A stretch of DNA of 64,000 bases. It comes from Alphaproteobacteria bacterium (lineage in GTDB: Bacteria > Pseudomonadota > Alphaproteobacteria > TMED109). The stretch lies in contig JAJEGJ010000104.1 of NCBI GenBank assembly GCA_022819905.1, positions 124,001 to 188,000 of the forward strand, in the 5' to 3' direction. Shown one piece after another: positions 44,762-53,572 of the stretch. A program made the position numbers and the translations under genes. How positions within the stretch are numbered: position 1 is the stretch's first letter; each line of letters opens with the position of its first letter. The notes beneath the pieces were generated by a model that searched no databases, was not told where the DNA came from, and saw nothing but the letters and a program-made list of their open reading frames with translations.

Positions 44762-44788
44762 TGTAGTCCGCGGACTGCCGGGGCAGGG

Positions 44789-45622
44789 CTACGGAGTCGG
44801 CGGCATCGTCTCCCCGTGCATCGCGAGCCCGCCATCCGGACCGCGGATCCAGAGTTCCGCGCCGGTCTCGGTGGCGCGGCCTTCCGCGCGGATCGGGGTA
44901 TTGGCGAACATGGGCCGAAGGGCCCGAAACGTGAAGGTCTCCGGACCCGCCATGCCGGCTTCGTGGCGCAGCGTCTCCAGGAGCAAGGTGGCCATGAGCG
45001 GTCCGTGGACAATCAGATCGGGGTATCCTTCGACTTCCCGCACGTAGGGGGCGTCATAGTGGATCCGGTGTCCGTTGAAGGTCACGGCTGAGTAACGGAA
45101 CAGCATGACCGGGTCCGGCCGGACCAGACGGGACCACTGCGGCTCAGCCGGAACGGCAGCGGGTTTCGGCGTGTCTGCGCCCGGAGCGGGCGCGTCCCGG
45201 TAGACCAGATTCTGCGTTTCCTCGAGGCACGTGTCCTCCCCGGAGGCGATCGTGTGACGCACCGTTACGAAGACGAGCGGCCCGGTCCGCCCGGTCTTTT
45301 CTTCCACGCGTGTGACCTCGGAAGTTCGCGTGGCCGTCACGCCAATCCGTAACGGCGCGAACCATCGCAGCTTGCCGCCCGCGTACATGCGGCGCGGCAG
45401 GTGTTCGATCGGCGGAAGGAAGTCTCCACGTCGAGGATGGCCGTCGATGCCGATCTGGTCGGGTGCGACGGCTTCCAGGAAGTAGCTCCAGTGCCAGCCA
45501 GGCGGCAGGGTGTCTCCCGTTTGGGGAGCTGGCGCTCCCAGCGTGGCGGCCAGGGCTTGGGCCGGCCACTGGGAGATGACGTCTTTCTGGACTCTGGGCT
45601 GCGGCGTCCAATCCTTGGTCAT
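44789..45622 (-). CDS. MaoC/HTD2-like hydratase (mesaconyl-C4-CoA hydratase type)
   Basis: A 277-residue double-hotdog protein. The N-terminal FAS1-type dehydratase domain includes GDTLPPGWHWSYFLEA, DGHPRRGDFLPPIEHLPRRM and YAGGKLRWFAPL. The C-terminal MaoC-like half has the catalytic segment LFRYSAVTFNGHRIHYDAPY and DLIVHGPLMATLLLETLR. Family members hydrate mesaconyl-C4-CoA or related unsaturated acyl-CoAs. Its ATG overlaps the CoA-transferase stop by four bases, placing it last in a dehydrogenase - CoA transferase - hydratase operon. Confidence 0.87.
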   Translation of the reverse strand: MTKDWTPQPRVQKDVISQWPAQALAATLGAPAPQTGDTLPPGWHWSYFLEAVAPDQIGIDGHPRRGDFLPPIEHLPRRMYAGGKLRWFAPLRIGVTATRTSEVTRVEEKTGRTGPLVFVTVRHTIASGEDTCLEETQNLVYRDAPAPGADTPKPAAVPAEPQWSRLVRPDPVMLFRYSAVTFNGHRIHYDAPYVREVEGYPDLIVHGPLMATLLLETLRHEAGMAGPETFTFRALRPMFANTPIRAEGRATETGAELWIRGPDGGLAMHGETMPPTP

Positions 45623-46737
45623 GCTGAAAACTCCGCACGAATGGCGCTCGAATGCTGTCCGAGACCGGGCACTGCCCTATAGGAGGGCACCACGCCATCC
45701 ACGTCGTTGGGCGGCGCAATCGTTTCAACACTTCCGCCCGGCGTGTCGTAGCGGACCAGTCGCAGTGCGGGGTGTTCGGCCAGGTCCGCCACGTCATTGA
45801 GCGCTCCGCACGCGATTCTTGCCTTGCGCAGGCGCTCGAGCAGCGCTGGACGGTCGCGGGTCCCGAAAGCGGCGCAGATGATCGCGTCGAGATCCCGACG
45901 GTTCTTGAAGCGGTCAACGACCGTTACGAAGCGCGGGTCGTCAGCGATCGCCTCGTCTTCCAGGACGTCGCGGCACAGGATTCGCCACTCGCGCTCATTC
46001 TGGATGGAGATCAGCACGAAGCGTCCGCATCGCGCGGGAAAGGCGCCATAGGGCGCGATTGAGGGATGGGTCAGTCCCAGCCGCTGGAGGTCCACGGCGC
46101 CGTACCTGCGGCTCAGGTACGGAACCGACATCCAGTCGGCTATCCCGCTGAAGAGGGACGTGCGGATCCCGCAGCCCACGCCGGTTCGGGTCCGCCGGAA
46201 CAGCGCCTGGAGGATCGCCGCATGCGCGTTCACACCGGCACCGAGGTCGCAGATGGGGACCCCGACCCGGGCCGGGCCGTCCGGCGTGCCGGTCAGCTCG
46301 CAGACGCCGCTTTCCGCCTGAACGAGCAGATCGTACGCCTTCATGTCTTCGTAGCTGCTGTCGCCGTAGCCCGAAATGTCGACGGTAATGAGCTGTGGAT
46401 TCGCGGCACGGAGAGAGTCGGAACCAAGGCCTGCCCGGGCGGCGGCGCCGGGGGCCAGGTTCTGGATGAACACGTCTGCCTTTGCCGCGATCGCGTGGAG
46501 CAGCGCTTGGTCGTCGGGGTCCTTGATGTCGGCTACCAGCGACTCCTTGCCGCGGTTCAGCCAGACGAAATACGCGCTCTGGTCGAGGACGACCCGGTCG
46601 TAGTGGCGCGCGAAATCGCCGCCGTCCCGTTCGACCTTGATTACCCTTGCGCCGGCGTCGGCCAGCCGTGCGGTGCACAGCGGCGCCGCCACCGCCTGTT
46701 CAAGCGACAGCACAAGAATGCCTTCGAGATCCTGCAT
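45619..46737 (-). CDS. CaiB/BaiF-type family III CoA transferase
   Basis: A 372-residue CoA transferase. It begins MQDLEGILVLSLEQAVAAPL and shows ARLADAGARVIKVERDGGDF, then FVWLNRGKESLVADIKDP. MKAYDLLVQAESGVCELTGT contains the catalytic Asp. The remaining fold includes RTSLFSGIADWMSVPYL. Starting at 46737 gives the family N-terminus; the frame is open far upstream through another gene. It moves CoA between carboxylic acids, activating a substrate for the dehydrogenase upstream and hydratase downstream, probably a C4-C5 dicarboxylate or methyl-branched acid. Confidence 0.9.
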   Translation of the reverse strand: MQDLEGILVLSLEQAVAAPLCTARLADAGARVIKVERDGGDFARHYDRVVLDQSAYFVWLNRGKESLVADIKDPDDQALLHAIAAKADVFIQNLAPGAAARAGLGSDSLRAANPQLITVDISGYGDSSYEDMKAYDLLVQAESGVCELTGTPDGPARVGVPICDLGAGVNAHAAILQALFRRTRTGVGCGIRTSLFSGIADWMSVPYLSRRYGAVDLQRLGLTHPSIAPYGAFPARCGRFVLISIQNEREWRILCRDVLEDEAIADDPRFVTVVDRFKNRRDLDAIICAAFGTRDRPALLERLRKARIACGALNDVADLAEHPALRLVRYDTPGGSVETIAPPNDVDGVVPSYRAVPGLGQHSSAIRAEFSA

Positions 46738-46753
46738 TGGCGAGGTGTTTGGA

Positions 46754-47947
46754 CTAGTACGAGCGGGGCAAGCCCAGGACGTGCTGCCCGATGTAGCCGA
46801 GAATGAGGTTGGTGGAAACCGGGGCCACCTGGTAAAGCCGGGTTTCGCGGAACTTTCGCTCGATATCGTACTCTTCTGCGAAGCCGAAGCCGCCATGCGT
46901 CTGCAGACAGCTTTCGGCCGCGTGCCACGAGGCGTCTGCTGCCAGCAGTTTCGCCATGTTGGACTCCGGTCCACACGGCAAGCCCGAGTCGAACCTGAGC
47001 GCGGCTTTCTGCACCATCAGGTTGGCTGCCTCCGTCTCCGCGTATGCCCGTGCAATCGGGAACTGCACGCCCTGATTCTGGCCAATAGGACGATCGAAGA
47101 CCACCCGTTCACCGGCGTAAGCGACGGCGCGGTCGACAAAGAAACGGGCGTCGCCGATGCATTCGGCTGCGACCAGGATCCGCTCCGCGTTCATACCGTC
47201 CAGGATATAGCGGAACCCCTTGCCTTCCTCGCCGATCCGGGCCGTGTCCGGCACCCGGAGATCCTTGAAGAAGACCTCCGTGGTCGCATGGTTCAACATG
47301 GTCCGGATCGGGCGGATACTGAGCCCGGACTGCAATGCCTCGGCCATGTCCACGAGGAACAGTGACAGGCCGTCCGTGCGCTTGGCGACGGTTTCCGCCG
47401 ACTCGGTCCGGGCAAGCAGGAGCATCAGGTCGGAATGCTCAGCCCGGCTGGTCCAGATCTTCTGGCCGTTGATGACGTAGGCATCGCCGTCTCGGTCAGC
47501 CCGGGTCTGCAGTCCGAGGGTATCGCTGCCCGCGTTCGGCTCCGTCACCCCGAACGCCTGCAACCGGAGCTTCCCGGAAGCCACATCTGGTAGATAACGC
47601 TGCTTTTGCGCTTCGGAACCATGCCTCAGTAGAGCGCCCATCATGTACATCTGGGCATGACAGGCAGCGCCGTTGCCGCCGCTGCGGTGAATCTCTTCGA
47701 GCACGGCGACGGCGGCGGACACCGGGAGGCCGGCACCGCCGTACTGTTCCGGGATCAGGCAGGCCAGGTAACCCGCTTCGGTCAGGGCCGCGACAAACTC
47801 CTCGGGATAGGTACGGTCACGGTCCAGCGCGCGCCAGTACGGGCCGGGGAAGCGGGCACAGAGCTTCCGTACGCCGTCGCGGACGTCGGCCCACGGATCG
47901 CCCCCATCGAGCAGGGGCTCGGAGCGCGTCAGATCAACTGGTTTCAT
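46754..47947 (-). CDS. Acyl-CoA dehydrogenase
   Basis: A 397-residue flavoprotein of normal length. It shows LIPEQYGGAGLPVSAAVAVL, FGVTEPNAGSDTLGLQTRAD and INGQKIWTSRAEHSDLMLLL. Further on are VGEEG-like ARIGEEGKGFRYILDGMNAE and THGGFGFAEEYDIERKFRET. It oxidises an acyl-CoA to the 2,3-enoyl-CoA and passes electrons to ETF. It is first in an operon with the CoA transferase (16 bases on) and the hotdog hydratase, which would activate, dehydrogenate and hydrate one acid. Confidence 0.93.
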   Translation of the reverse strand: MKPVDLTRSEPLLDGGDPWADVRDGVRKLCARFPGPYWRALDRDRTYPEEFVAALTEAGYLACLIPEQYGGAGLPVSAAVAVLEEIHRSGGNGAACHAQMYMMGALLRHGSEAQKQRYLPDVASGKLRLQAFGVTEPNAGSDTLGLQTRADRDGDAYVINGQKIWTSRAEHSDLMLLLARTESAETVAKRTDGLSLFLVDMAEALQSGLSIRPIRTMLNHATTEVFFKDLRVPDTARIGEEGKGFRYILDGMNAERILVAAECIGDARFFVDRAVAYAGERVVFDRPIGQNQGVQFPIARAYAETEAANLMVQKAALRFDSGLPCGPESNMAKLLAADASWHAAESCLQTHGGFGFAEEYDIERKFRETRLYQVAPVSTNLILGYIGQHVLGLPRSY

Positions 47948-47978
47948 GCAGGTCGGAACCGACGACTGGCAGTGCTGA

Positions 47979-48725
47979 TCAGAAGCCGACGCTCACACCT
48001 ACGGTCCAGGTGCTCTCCCGCTGGCCAGATTGCTCCTGCCAGCTTGCCAGTTGCTCCGGGTGCGTCACCTCGACGTAGTTGAAGTAACCCCGGAGCCCGG
48101 GCTTGAACGCGTATTCCAGATCGACGGAAAGCGAGTCAAGTGAACGTTGAGTGGCGGGATTCACCTTACGCCCCGTCCAGGAGCCGTCTGTCCAGGTAGT
48201 GATGAGAGAGGTGCCGACCCGGAATGCGCCGAACTGGTAGTTGGCACCGAGGTTGTAGCCGCGCCGCACGTTGTCGATCGCAGGATCGTCGGCGTCGAAC
48301 ACGCCGGCACCCAGGACGAATCGGCCGTACTGGAGCGCGCCTACCAGGGACACCGTTTCCCCGCCCGTCCGTTCTCGAGTGGTGAACGACCGTGGGAGCG
48401 CGCGGTAGACGACACCAACGGCGATGTCGAGTTCGGAATATCCCGCCGACCAGGCCGCGGTGGTCTCGAGCGGTTTCCTCGCCCGCCAGCCGTTACCCGA
48501 TGGCCGGCCTTCCTCGCAGGTAGGCGAGGGATGCACGAACGTCGTGGACACCTCGCCGCCGATCCTGTGCGTGCGCATTGCGCACGGCACCACGTCGGAC
48601 GATCCGAAGTGAAGTGTGCCGAGCCCGCTGGGGCGTCCGTCTTCTGCTGCCGCAGGGACCACTGAACATGCGATCAGCAATCCGGCCGCGCTCGCCAGCC
48701 GGCCGCCCCATCGACCCTTACTCAC
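47979..48725 (-). CDS. Small porin-like outer-membrane beta-barrel protein
   Basis: A 248-residue exported protein with a signal peptide (RLASAAGLLIACSVVPAAA|ED). Alternating hydrophobic strands such as VSLVGALQYGRFVLGAGVFD, NLGANYQFGAFRVGTSLITT and GLRGYFNYVEVTHPEQ lead to a terminal strand TWTVGVSVGF with the final Phe needed for outer-membrane assembly. It resembles the C-terminal part of Gram-negative porins, but at 248 residues it is shorter than the usual 330-400. The GTG at 48725 has GGAG nine bases upstream; a TTG at 48743 is possible. Confidence 0.68.
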   Translation of the reverse strand: MSKGRWGGRLASAAGLLIACSVVPAAAEDGRPSGLGTLHFGSSDVVPCAMRTHRIGGEVSTTFVHPSPTCEEGRPSGNGWRARKPLETTAAWSAGYSELDIAVGVVYRALPRSFTTRERTGGETVSLVGALQYGRFVLGAGVFDADDPAIDNVRRGYNLGANYQFGAFRVGTSLITTWTDGSWTGRKVNPATQRSLDSLSVDLEYAFKPGLRGYFNYVEVTHPEQLASWQEQSGQRESTWTVGVSVGF

Positions 48726-48905
48726 GCCCTGGCACTCCTGCAACGCTTCGGCAGCCGAGCCCGACGACCGTAGTGGCTTTCCTCACTCACGACTACCATA
48801 TTTAGGTCTTCCGGACGGTTCAAGGAAGTTCGGAAATGCCACGGTCAAGTCGGGGCAGGCGACGACAGGGGGACGGTTGCCCGTGACGCGTTCCCTGCCG
48901 GAAAC

Positions 48906-48935
48906 TTGACAGCGGCCGGGTGTCAGTCGTAGACG
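48906..48935 (+). promoter_or_regulatory. Possible promoter of tRNA-Met
   Basis: A perfect TTGACA (48906-48911) is followed after 18 bases by TAGACG (48930-48935), a weak -10. A start near 48942 would give a 50-base leader to the tRNA. The -35 is convincing, the -10 less so. Confidence 0.35.
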
Positions 48936-48994
48936 CACGGGCCGGGCCCGTTCGTGTAGCCTAAAGGGGCCGAGGTCGCCGGCCGACCACCGGG

Positions 48995-49071
48995 GGCGGG
49001 GTAGCTCAGTTGGTTAGAGCAGCGGAATCATAATCCGCGTGTCGGGGGTTCAAGTCCCTCCCCCGCTACCA
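48995..49071 (+). tRNA. tRNA-Met (elongator, anticodon CAT)
   Basis: GGCGGGGTAGCTCAGTTGGT opens a standard cloverleaf. The acceptor GGCGGGG pairs with CCCCGCT, and the anticodon stem GCGGA/TCCGC has loop ATCATAA, giving CAT. The T arm contains GGGTTCAAGTCC and CCA is encoded. The G1-U72 pair and overall sequence match elongator rather than initiator tRNA-Met. Confidence 0.95.
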
Positions 49072-49220
49072 CTCTTGTGGCGTTTCCTGGACGGGTGCCG
49101 CTGTTTCAGCCTGCGTTGACAGCGGCCTTGGCCGGGGCTAGACATAGGCGCCCGGTTGCGACCTTGTGGCGGCGCAGCGAATGCAGTCGCGCCGCACCGT
49201 ACGTTCCGCTAGGACCTTCC

Positions 49221-49694
49221 ATGCGTACATATACCGCCCGCCCGGCGGAGATTAAGCGTGCTTGGCATCTGATCGATGCCGAAGGGGTTGTCCTCGGACG
49301 GCTCGCCAGTCTCATCGCCAATCGGCTCCGCGGAAAGCACAAGCCGATGTACACGCCGCACCTGGACTGCGGCGACAACATCGTCGTGGTCAACGCGGAG
49401 AAGGTGGCGCTGACCGGCGTGAAATCCCGTGACAAGCTGCACTACTGGCACACCGGGTATCCGGGCGGCATTCGGTCGCGGCGCTACGGGGATCTACTCG
49501 CAGGCGCGCGCCCTGAACAGGTGATTGAACTCGCGGTGCGTCGAATGATCCCGAAGGGTCCGCTGGGTCGGGAACAACTGCGCAAGCTGCACGTGTACGC
49601 TGGCCCGGAGCATCCACACTCGGCCCAGCAGCCGGTGCCCGTCGATTTGGCGGCGCTCAACCCGAAGAACCTACGGCAAACCTCCAATGACTGA
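49221..49694 (+). CDS. rplM: Large ribosomal subunit protein uL13
   Basis: A 157-residue L13 protein: [60 protein letters not shown] and [20 protein letters not shown]. It begins at the ATG with AGGA six bases away, giving the alphaproteobacterial N-terminus [11 protein letters not shown]. It overlaps rpsI by eight bases, the usual rplM-rpsI pair. Confidence 0.98.
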   Translation: MRTYTARPAEIKRAWHLIDAEGVVLGRLASLIANRLRGKHKPMYTPHLDCGDNIVVVNAEKVALTGVKSRDKLHYWHTGYPGGIRSRRYGDLLAGARPEQVIELAVRRMIPKGPLGREQLRKLHVYAGPEHPHSAQQPVPVDLAALNPKNLRQTSND

Positions 49695-50133
49695 CACGCT
49701 AACTCCCGTCCCGGTAGTCGGCTCTGGTCCGGCGGCACCTGCTTCCAAGGCGCGGAGCTATGGCACCGGCCGGCGTAAGAGCTCCGTGGCACGTGTCTGG
49801 GTAATGGCCGGCAAGGGGAGGATCACGGTCAACGGCAAGCCCCAGCAGGAGTACTTTCCACGGGCGGGGCACCTGGCGCTGTTGCGACTTCCGCTTCAGG
49901 TGTCCGAGCGTCAGGACGAAGTCGACGTGGTCTGCACAGTCCGCGGCGGCGGAACTTCAGGGCAGGCAGGGGCAATTCGGCACGGTATCAGCCGCGCCCT
50001 CGCCGCACGCGAGCCGGCGCTCGGCCCCAAGCTTCGAGCGCACGGACTGCTGACCCGGGATGCTCGTCGAGTGGAACGAAAGAAGTACGGGCGTCCGAAG
50101 GCGCGCCGAAGCTTCCAGTTCTCCAAGCGCTGA
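49687..50133 (+). CDS. rpsI: Small ribosomal subunit protein uS9
   Basis: A 148-residue S9 protein: [60 protein letters not shown] and ending [17 protein letters not shown], the tail that reaches the P site. The N-terminal 20 residues are an alanine- and proline-rich extension of the kind seen in Alphaproteobacteria. Followed by argC, the order common in this class. Confidence 0.98.
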   Translation: MTDTLTPVPVVGSGPAAPASKARSYGTGRRKSSVARVWVMAGKGRITVNGKPQQEYFPRAGHLALLRLPLQVSERQDEVDVVCTVRGGGTSGQAGAIRHGISRALAAREPALGPKLRAHGLLTRDARRVERKKYGRPKARRSFQFSKR

Positions 50134-50204
50134 TTTGCTCCGGCTTGCGCGGCCGGTTGCTGACCTTACTGTTCACGTGGCGCAGACGCGCCGGGCCTTA
50201 GCAC

Positions 50205-51245
50205 ATGACTGATCGGTTCCCTGTCGCGATCTTGGGAGCCAGCGGGTACGTTGGCGCGGAATTGCTCCGGCTGGCGCTCGGGCATCCCCGACTGGAGATC
50301 GCGGCCCTCGGGGCAAAGCGCCAGGCCGGGGTCCTTCCAGAGACCCTTTTTCCCCGGCTGAGTGGCCTGGACCTGCCGCCATTCGTGGACGTGGACGAGT
50401 TCGATGGCTCCGGGTGTGCGCTGGTGTTTTGCTGCCTCCCGCACAGCACGACTCAGGAGACCGCTGCGCGCCTCGTTCCCGCGGTTCGCGTGGTTGACAC
50501 TTCTGCGGACTTCAGGCTCCGCGATCTCGCGAGCTACGCCGAGTGGTACGGCACTCCCCATCTGGCGCCGGAACTGCAGCGCGACGCCGTTTACGGACTG
50601 ACCGAGCACGCCCGTGCGGCGCTCGGCTCCGCCTCGCGGGTGGCCTGTCCGGGCTGCTACCCGACGTCGGCGCTCCTGCCCCTGCTTCCCCTCCTGTCGG
50701 CCGGGCTGATCGAACTCGAGCCCATCGTGATTGACTCCAAGTCGGGGGTTTCGGGGGCCGGACGGGCACTGCGGGAAGACCTCCTGTTTGCCGAAGTCTC
50801 CGAAGGAATCCGAGCCTACGGACTTGGCGGTCACCGCCACACGCCGGAGATCGAGCAGGAATTGTCGGGCGTCGCCGGCTCCGACATCAAGGTCACGTTC
50901 GTTCCGCACCTGGTGCCGATGAATCGCGGCATTCTGACGACCATCTACGTCAATCCGCGCGCCGGCGTGGCCGCCACGGATCTGCAGGCGTGCCTGGAGG
51001 CCGCGTACGCCGCCGAGGCCTTTGTGCAGGTCCTGCCCGCGGGAGTTGTTCCCGCGACGCGGGAGGTGCGCGGTTCCAATCAGGCGCACCTCGGCGTGGC
51101 CGACGGCCGCGGCGGACAGGCGGTGCTCATTTGCGCTCTGGACAACCTGCTCAAGGGAGCCGCAGGGCAGGCGATGCAGAACGCCAACGTGATGCTGGGC
51201 CTGCCGGAAGACATCGGTCTGATGGCTGGTACCTTGGCGCCGTAA
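50205..51245 (+). CDS. argC: N-acetyl-gamma-glutamyl-phosphate reductase
   Basis: A 346-residue enzyme of arginine synthesis reducing N-acetylglutamyl phosphate with NADPH. The nucleotide-binding start is VAILGASGYVGAELLRLALG. The active-site cysteine is in VACPGCYPTSALLPLLPLLS, followed by SKSGVSGAGRA and AYGLGGHRHTPEIEQEL with the catalytic histidine. VTFVPHLVPMNRGILTTIYV is also diagnostic of the 'common type'. The length is normal. Confidence 0.96.
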   Translation: MTDRFPVAILGASGYVGAELLRLALGHPRLEIAALGAKRQAGVLPETLFPRLSGLDLPPFVDVDEFDGSGCALVFCCLPHSTTQETAARLVPAVRVVDTSADFRLRDLASYAEWYGTPHLAPELQRDAVYGLTEHARAALGSASRVACPGCYPTSALLPLLPLLSAGLIELEPIVIDSKSGVSGAGRALREDLLFAEVSEGIRAYGLGGHRHTPEIEQELSGVAGSDIKVTFVPHLVPMNRGILTTIYVNPRAGVAATDLQACLEAAYAAEAFVQVLPAGVVPATREVRGSNQAHLGVADGRGGQAVLICALDNLLKGAAGQAMQNANVMLGLPEDIGLMAGTLAP

Positions 51246-51386
51246 CCGAACCTCGATCCGTTCCTGGGTTGTCTGTGCCATGGTGTGCTGCAAGGTCGGC
51301 CATCATCGATTGGGCGGGGCGCAAAACCTCGTGCACAATCTCGGACAGGCTCGAAGATCGGGCGGCCTGACCGGAACAACTGGCCG

Positions 51387-52613
51387 ATGAAGCAAATTCC
51401 CTCCCCCCGCGAGTTCGAGCGCATTCAGGCGCTGCCGCCGTACGTGTTCGCCGAGGTGAACGCGATGAAGGACGCCGCGCGGGCGGCCGGCGAGGACGTC
51501 ATCGATCTCGGGATGGGCAATCCCGACCTCCCACCCCCGGATCATGTCGTCGACAAGCTCGTCGAGACCGTTCGCAATCCCCGCGTGCACCGGTATTCCG
51601 CCTCGCGCGGTATCCGCGGCCTCCGTCGAGCGCTAGCAGGCTACTACCAGCGTCGGTTCGACGTCACGCTGGACCCCGAGCGCGAGGTCATCGTGGCTTT
51701 GGGATCCAAGGAAGGGTTTGCCCACCTCGCAACGGCGATCACCGAACCCGGCGATCTTGTACTGGCCCCCGATCCCAGCTACCCAATCCACCCGTACGGT
51801 TTCGTGCTGGCGGGTGCGGCCATCCGGGGCGTGCCGGTCGGGCCCGGCCGCGACTTCGTTTCCGAGCTGGCGAAGGCGCTGGAGGCTGGCGCCGGCCGAG
51901 TCAAGGCGGTCACGGTGAACTTCCCAGCCAATCCGACGGCCGCAGTGGTGGGGCTGGAGGTCATGGAGGCCATCGTGGACCTCTGCCGGCGGCATGAAGT
52001 CTGGATCCTGTCCGATCTCGCCTACGCCGAGATTTACTTCGATGATTCGCCGCCGCCGTCAATCCTGCAGGTGCCGGGCGCCAAGGAGCTCGCAGTCGAG
52101 TTCACCTCGCTGAGCAAGACCTACTCGATGCCTGGCTGGAGGATCGGGTTCGCTGCCGGCAACCCGCACCTTGTGGCCACGTTGACTCGAATCAAGTCCT
52201 ACTTGGACTACGGCGCCTTCACGCCGATTCAGGTTGCGGCGACCGCAGCGCTCAATGGCCCGCAGGATTACGTCGACTCGGTCCGTGCAACCTACCGCCG
52301 CCGCCGAGACACGTTGGTGGGCGGGTTGCAGCGCGCCGGTTGGGATGTCGAACCGCCGGTCGCGACGATGTTCGTGTGGGCGCGGCTGCCGACGGCATTC
52401 CAGGGCGCAGGTAGCCTCGCCTTTGCAAAGGAGCTGCTGGCGGGGGCCCGGGTTGCGGTGTCACCGGGCGCGGGCTTCGGTCCGGGCGGGGAGGGCTGGG
52501 TCCGGATCAGCTTGGTGGAAAACGAACAGCGCATCCGGCAGGCCTGCCGCAACATTCGACAATTCTTGGATCGCTCGGACCTCGGCGTTCGGACTGCGCG
52601 GGGTGCTGCGTGA
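51387..52613 (+). CDS. Class I/II aminotransferase (AlaC/LL-DAP aminotransferase-like)
   Basis: A 408-residue PLP enzyme. It has FAEVNAMKDAARAAGEDVID and GMGNPDLPPPDHVVDKLVET. VNFPANPTAAVVGLEVMEAI is the NPTG-like motif and ILSDLAYAEIYFDD another family segment. The PLP lysine is in FTSLSKTYSMPGWRIGFAAG. In Alphaproteobacteria this gene, often named LL-diaminopimelate aminotransferase or alanine transaminase, precedes homoserine dehydrogenase, glpX and recJ. Here it overlaps glpX directly by four bases. Substrate specificity is not resolved by sequence. Confidence 0.9.
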   Translation: MKQIPSPREFERIQALPPYVFAEVNAMKDAARAAGEDVIDLGMGNPDLPPPDHVVDKLVETVRNPRVHRYSASRGIRGLRRALAGYYQRRFDVTLDPEREVIVALGSKEGFAHLATAITEPGDLVLAPDPSYPIHPYGFVLAGAAIRGVPVGPGRDFVSELAKALEAGAGRVKAVTVNFPANPTAAVVGLEVMEAIVDLCRRHEVWILSDLAYAEIYFDDSPPPSILQVPGAKELAVEFTSLSKTYSMPGWRIGFAAGNPHLVATLTRIKSYLDYGAFTPIQVAATAALNGPQDYVDSVRATYRRRRDTLVGGLQRAGWDVEPPVATMFVWARLPTAFQGAGSLAFAKELLAGARVAVSPGAGFGPGGEGWVRISLVENEQRIRQACRNIRQFLDRSDLGVRTARGAA

Positions 52614-53572
52614 CCCGCGCGGCGCCAGGCGTCATGCACGCGCTCCTGGATGATCTACTTCGGGCGACCGAGGCGGCGGCGCTGGCGGCGTCGGCGTGGC
52701 GAGGCCGCGGCGACGAGAAAGCGGCAGACCAGGCCGCAGTCGATGCGATGCGTCGGCAGCTCCAGTCCGTGCCGATGTCGGGTACCGTCGTCATAGGCGA
52801 GGGAGAACGCGATTCTGCCCCCATGCTCTATGTCGGTGAAGCCGTCGGTGCCGGGACAGGGCCGGAGCTCGACATCGCGGTCGATCCGCTGGAAGGCACG
52901 ACCATCTGCGCTACCGACGCCCCCGGCGCGTTGGCGGTCCTCGCTGCGGGAGCACGCGGAAGTCTGCTGCACGCGCCAGATGTGTACATGGAAAAGCTTG
53001 CGATCGGCCCCGGCTATCCGGAGGGCCTCATCCGGCTCGACGATTCTCCGGCTGACAATCTGGGACGCATTGCCGAGGTCAAGGGCTGCAGAGTTGAAGA
53101 TGTGACCGTCTGCATCTTGCGCCGGGATCGCCATGCCGATCTCGTCTACGCGGTCCGGGAGACCGGAGCCCGCTTGCGACTGATCGGCGATGGGGACGTG
53201 GCGGCAATCATTCAGGTGGCCGACTCCGCTTCGCCGGTTGACGTCTACATGGGGGTAGGCGGCGCGCCGGAGGGGGTGTTGGCGGCGGCGGCGTTGGCCT
53301 GCACGGGCGGGGCGATGCTGGGCCGGCTTGTATTTCGCGACGACGGCGAGCGCGCTCGCGCGGCCCGGGCCGGTATCCGCGACTTCAACCGGGTGTACGA
53401 CCGATCGGAACTTGCCTCCGCGGGCACGGTCCTGATCGTCACCGGGGTCACCGACGGGCCGCTCGTGCAGGGCCCGCGGCAGGCGGCGAACTTCGTTACG
53501 TGCGACAGCCGAGTCTACGTGTCCGGTGGTCGCTGGGAACGACGCCAGGCCACATACCCGGTGCCGGCGTGA
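52610..53572 (+). CDS. glpX: Class II fructose-1,6-bisphosphatase
   Basis: A 320-residue GlpX-type phosphatase removing the 1-phosphate from fructose 1,6-bisphosphate in gluconeogenesis. It shows ADQAAVDAMRRQLQSVPMSG, VVIGEGERDSAPMLYVGEAV and the metal-binding VDPLEGTTICATDAPGALAV. MGVGGAPEGVLAAAALACTG follows. In some alphaproteobacteria the enzyme also accepts sedoheptulose bisphosphate. It overlaps the aminotransferase gene and recJ by four bases each. Confidence 0.95.
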   Translation: MTRAAPGVMHALLDDLLRATEAAALAASAWRGRGDEKAADQAAVDAMRRQLQSVPMSGTVVIGEGERDSAPMLYVGEAVGAGTGPELDIAVDPLEGTTICATDAPGALAVLAAGARGSLLHAPDVYMEKLAIGPGYPEGLIRLDDSPADNLGRIAEVKGCRVEDVTVCILRRDRHADLVYAVRETGARLRLIGDGDVAAIIQVADSASPVDVYMGVGGAPEGVLAAAALACTGGAMLGRLVFRDDGERARAARAGIRDFNRVYDRSELASAGTVLIVTGVTDGPLVQGPRQAANFVTCDSRVYVSGGRWERRQATYPVPA

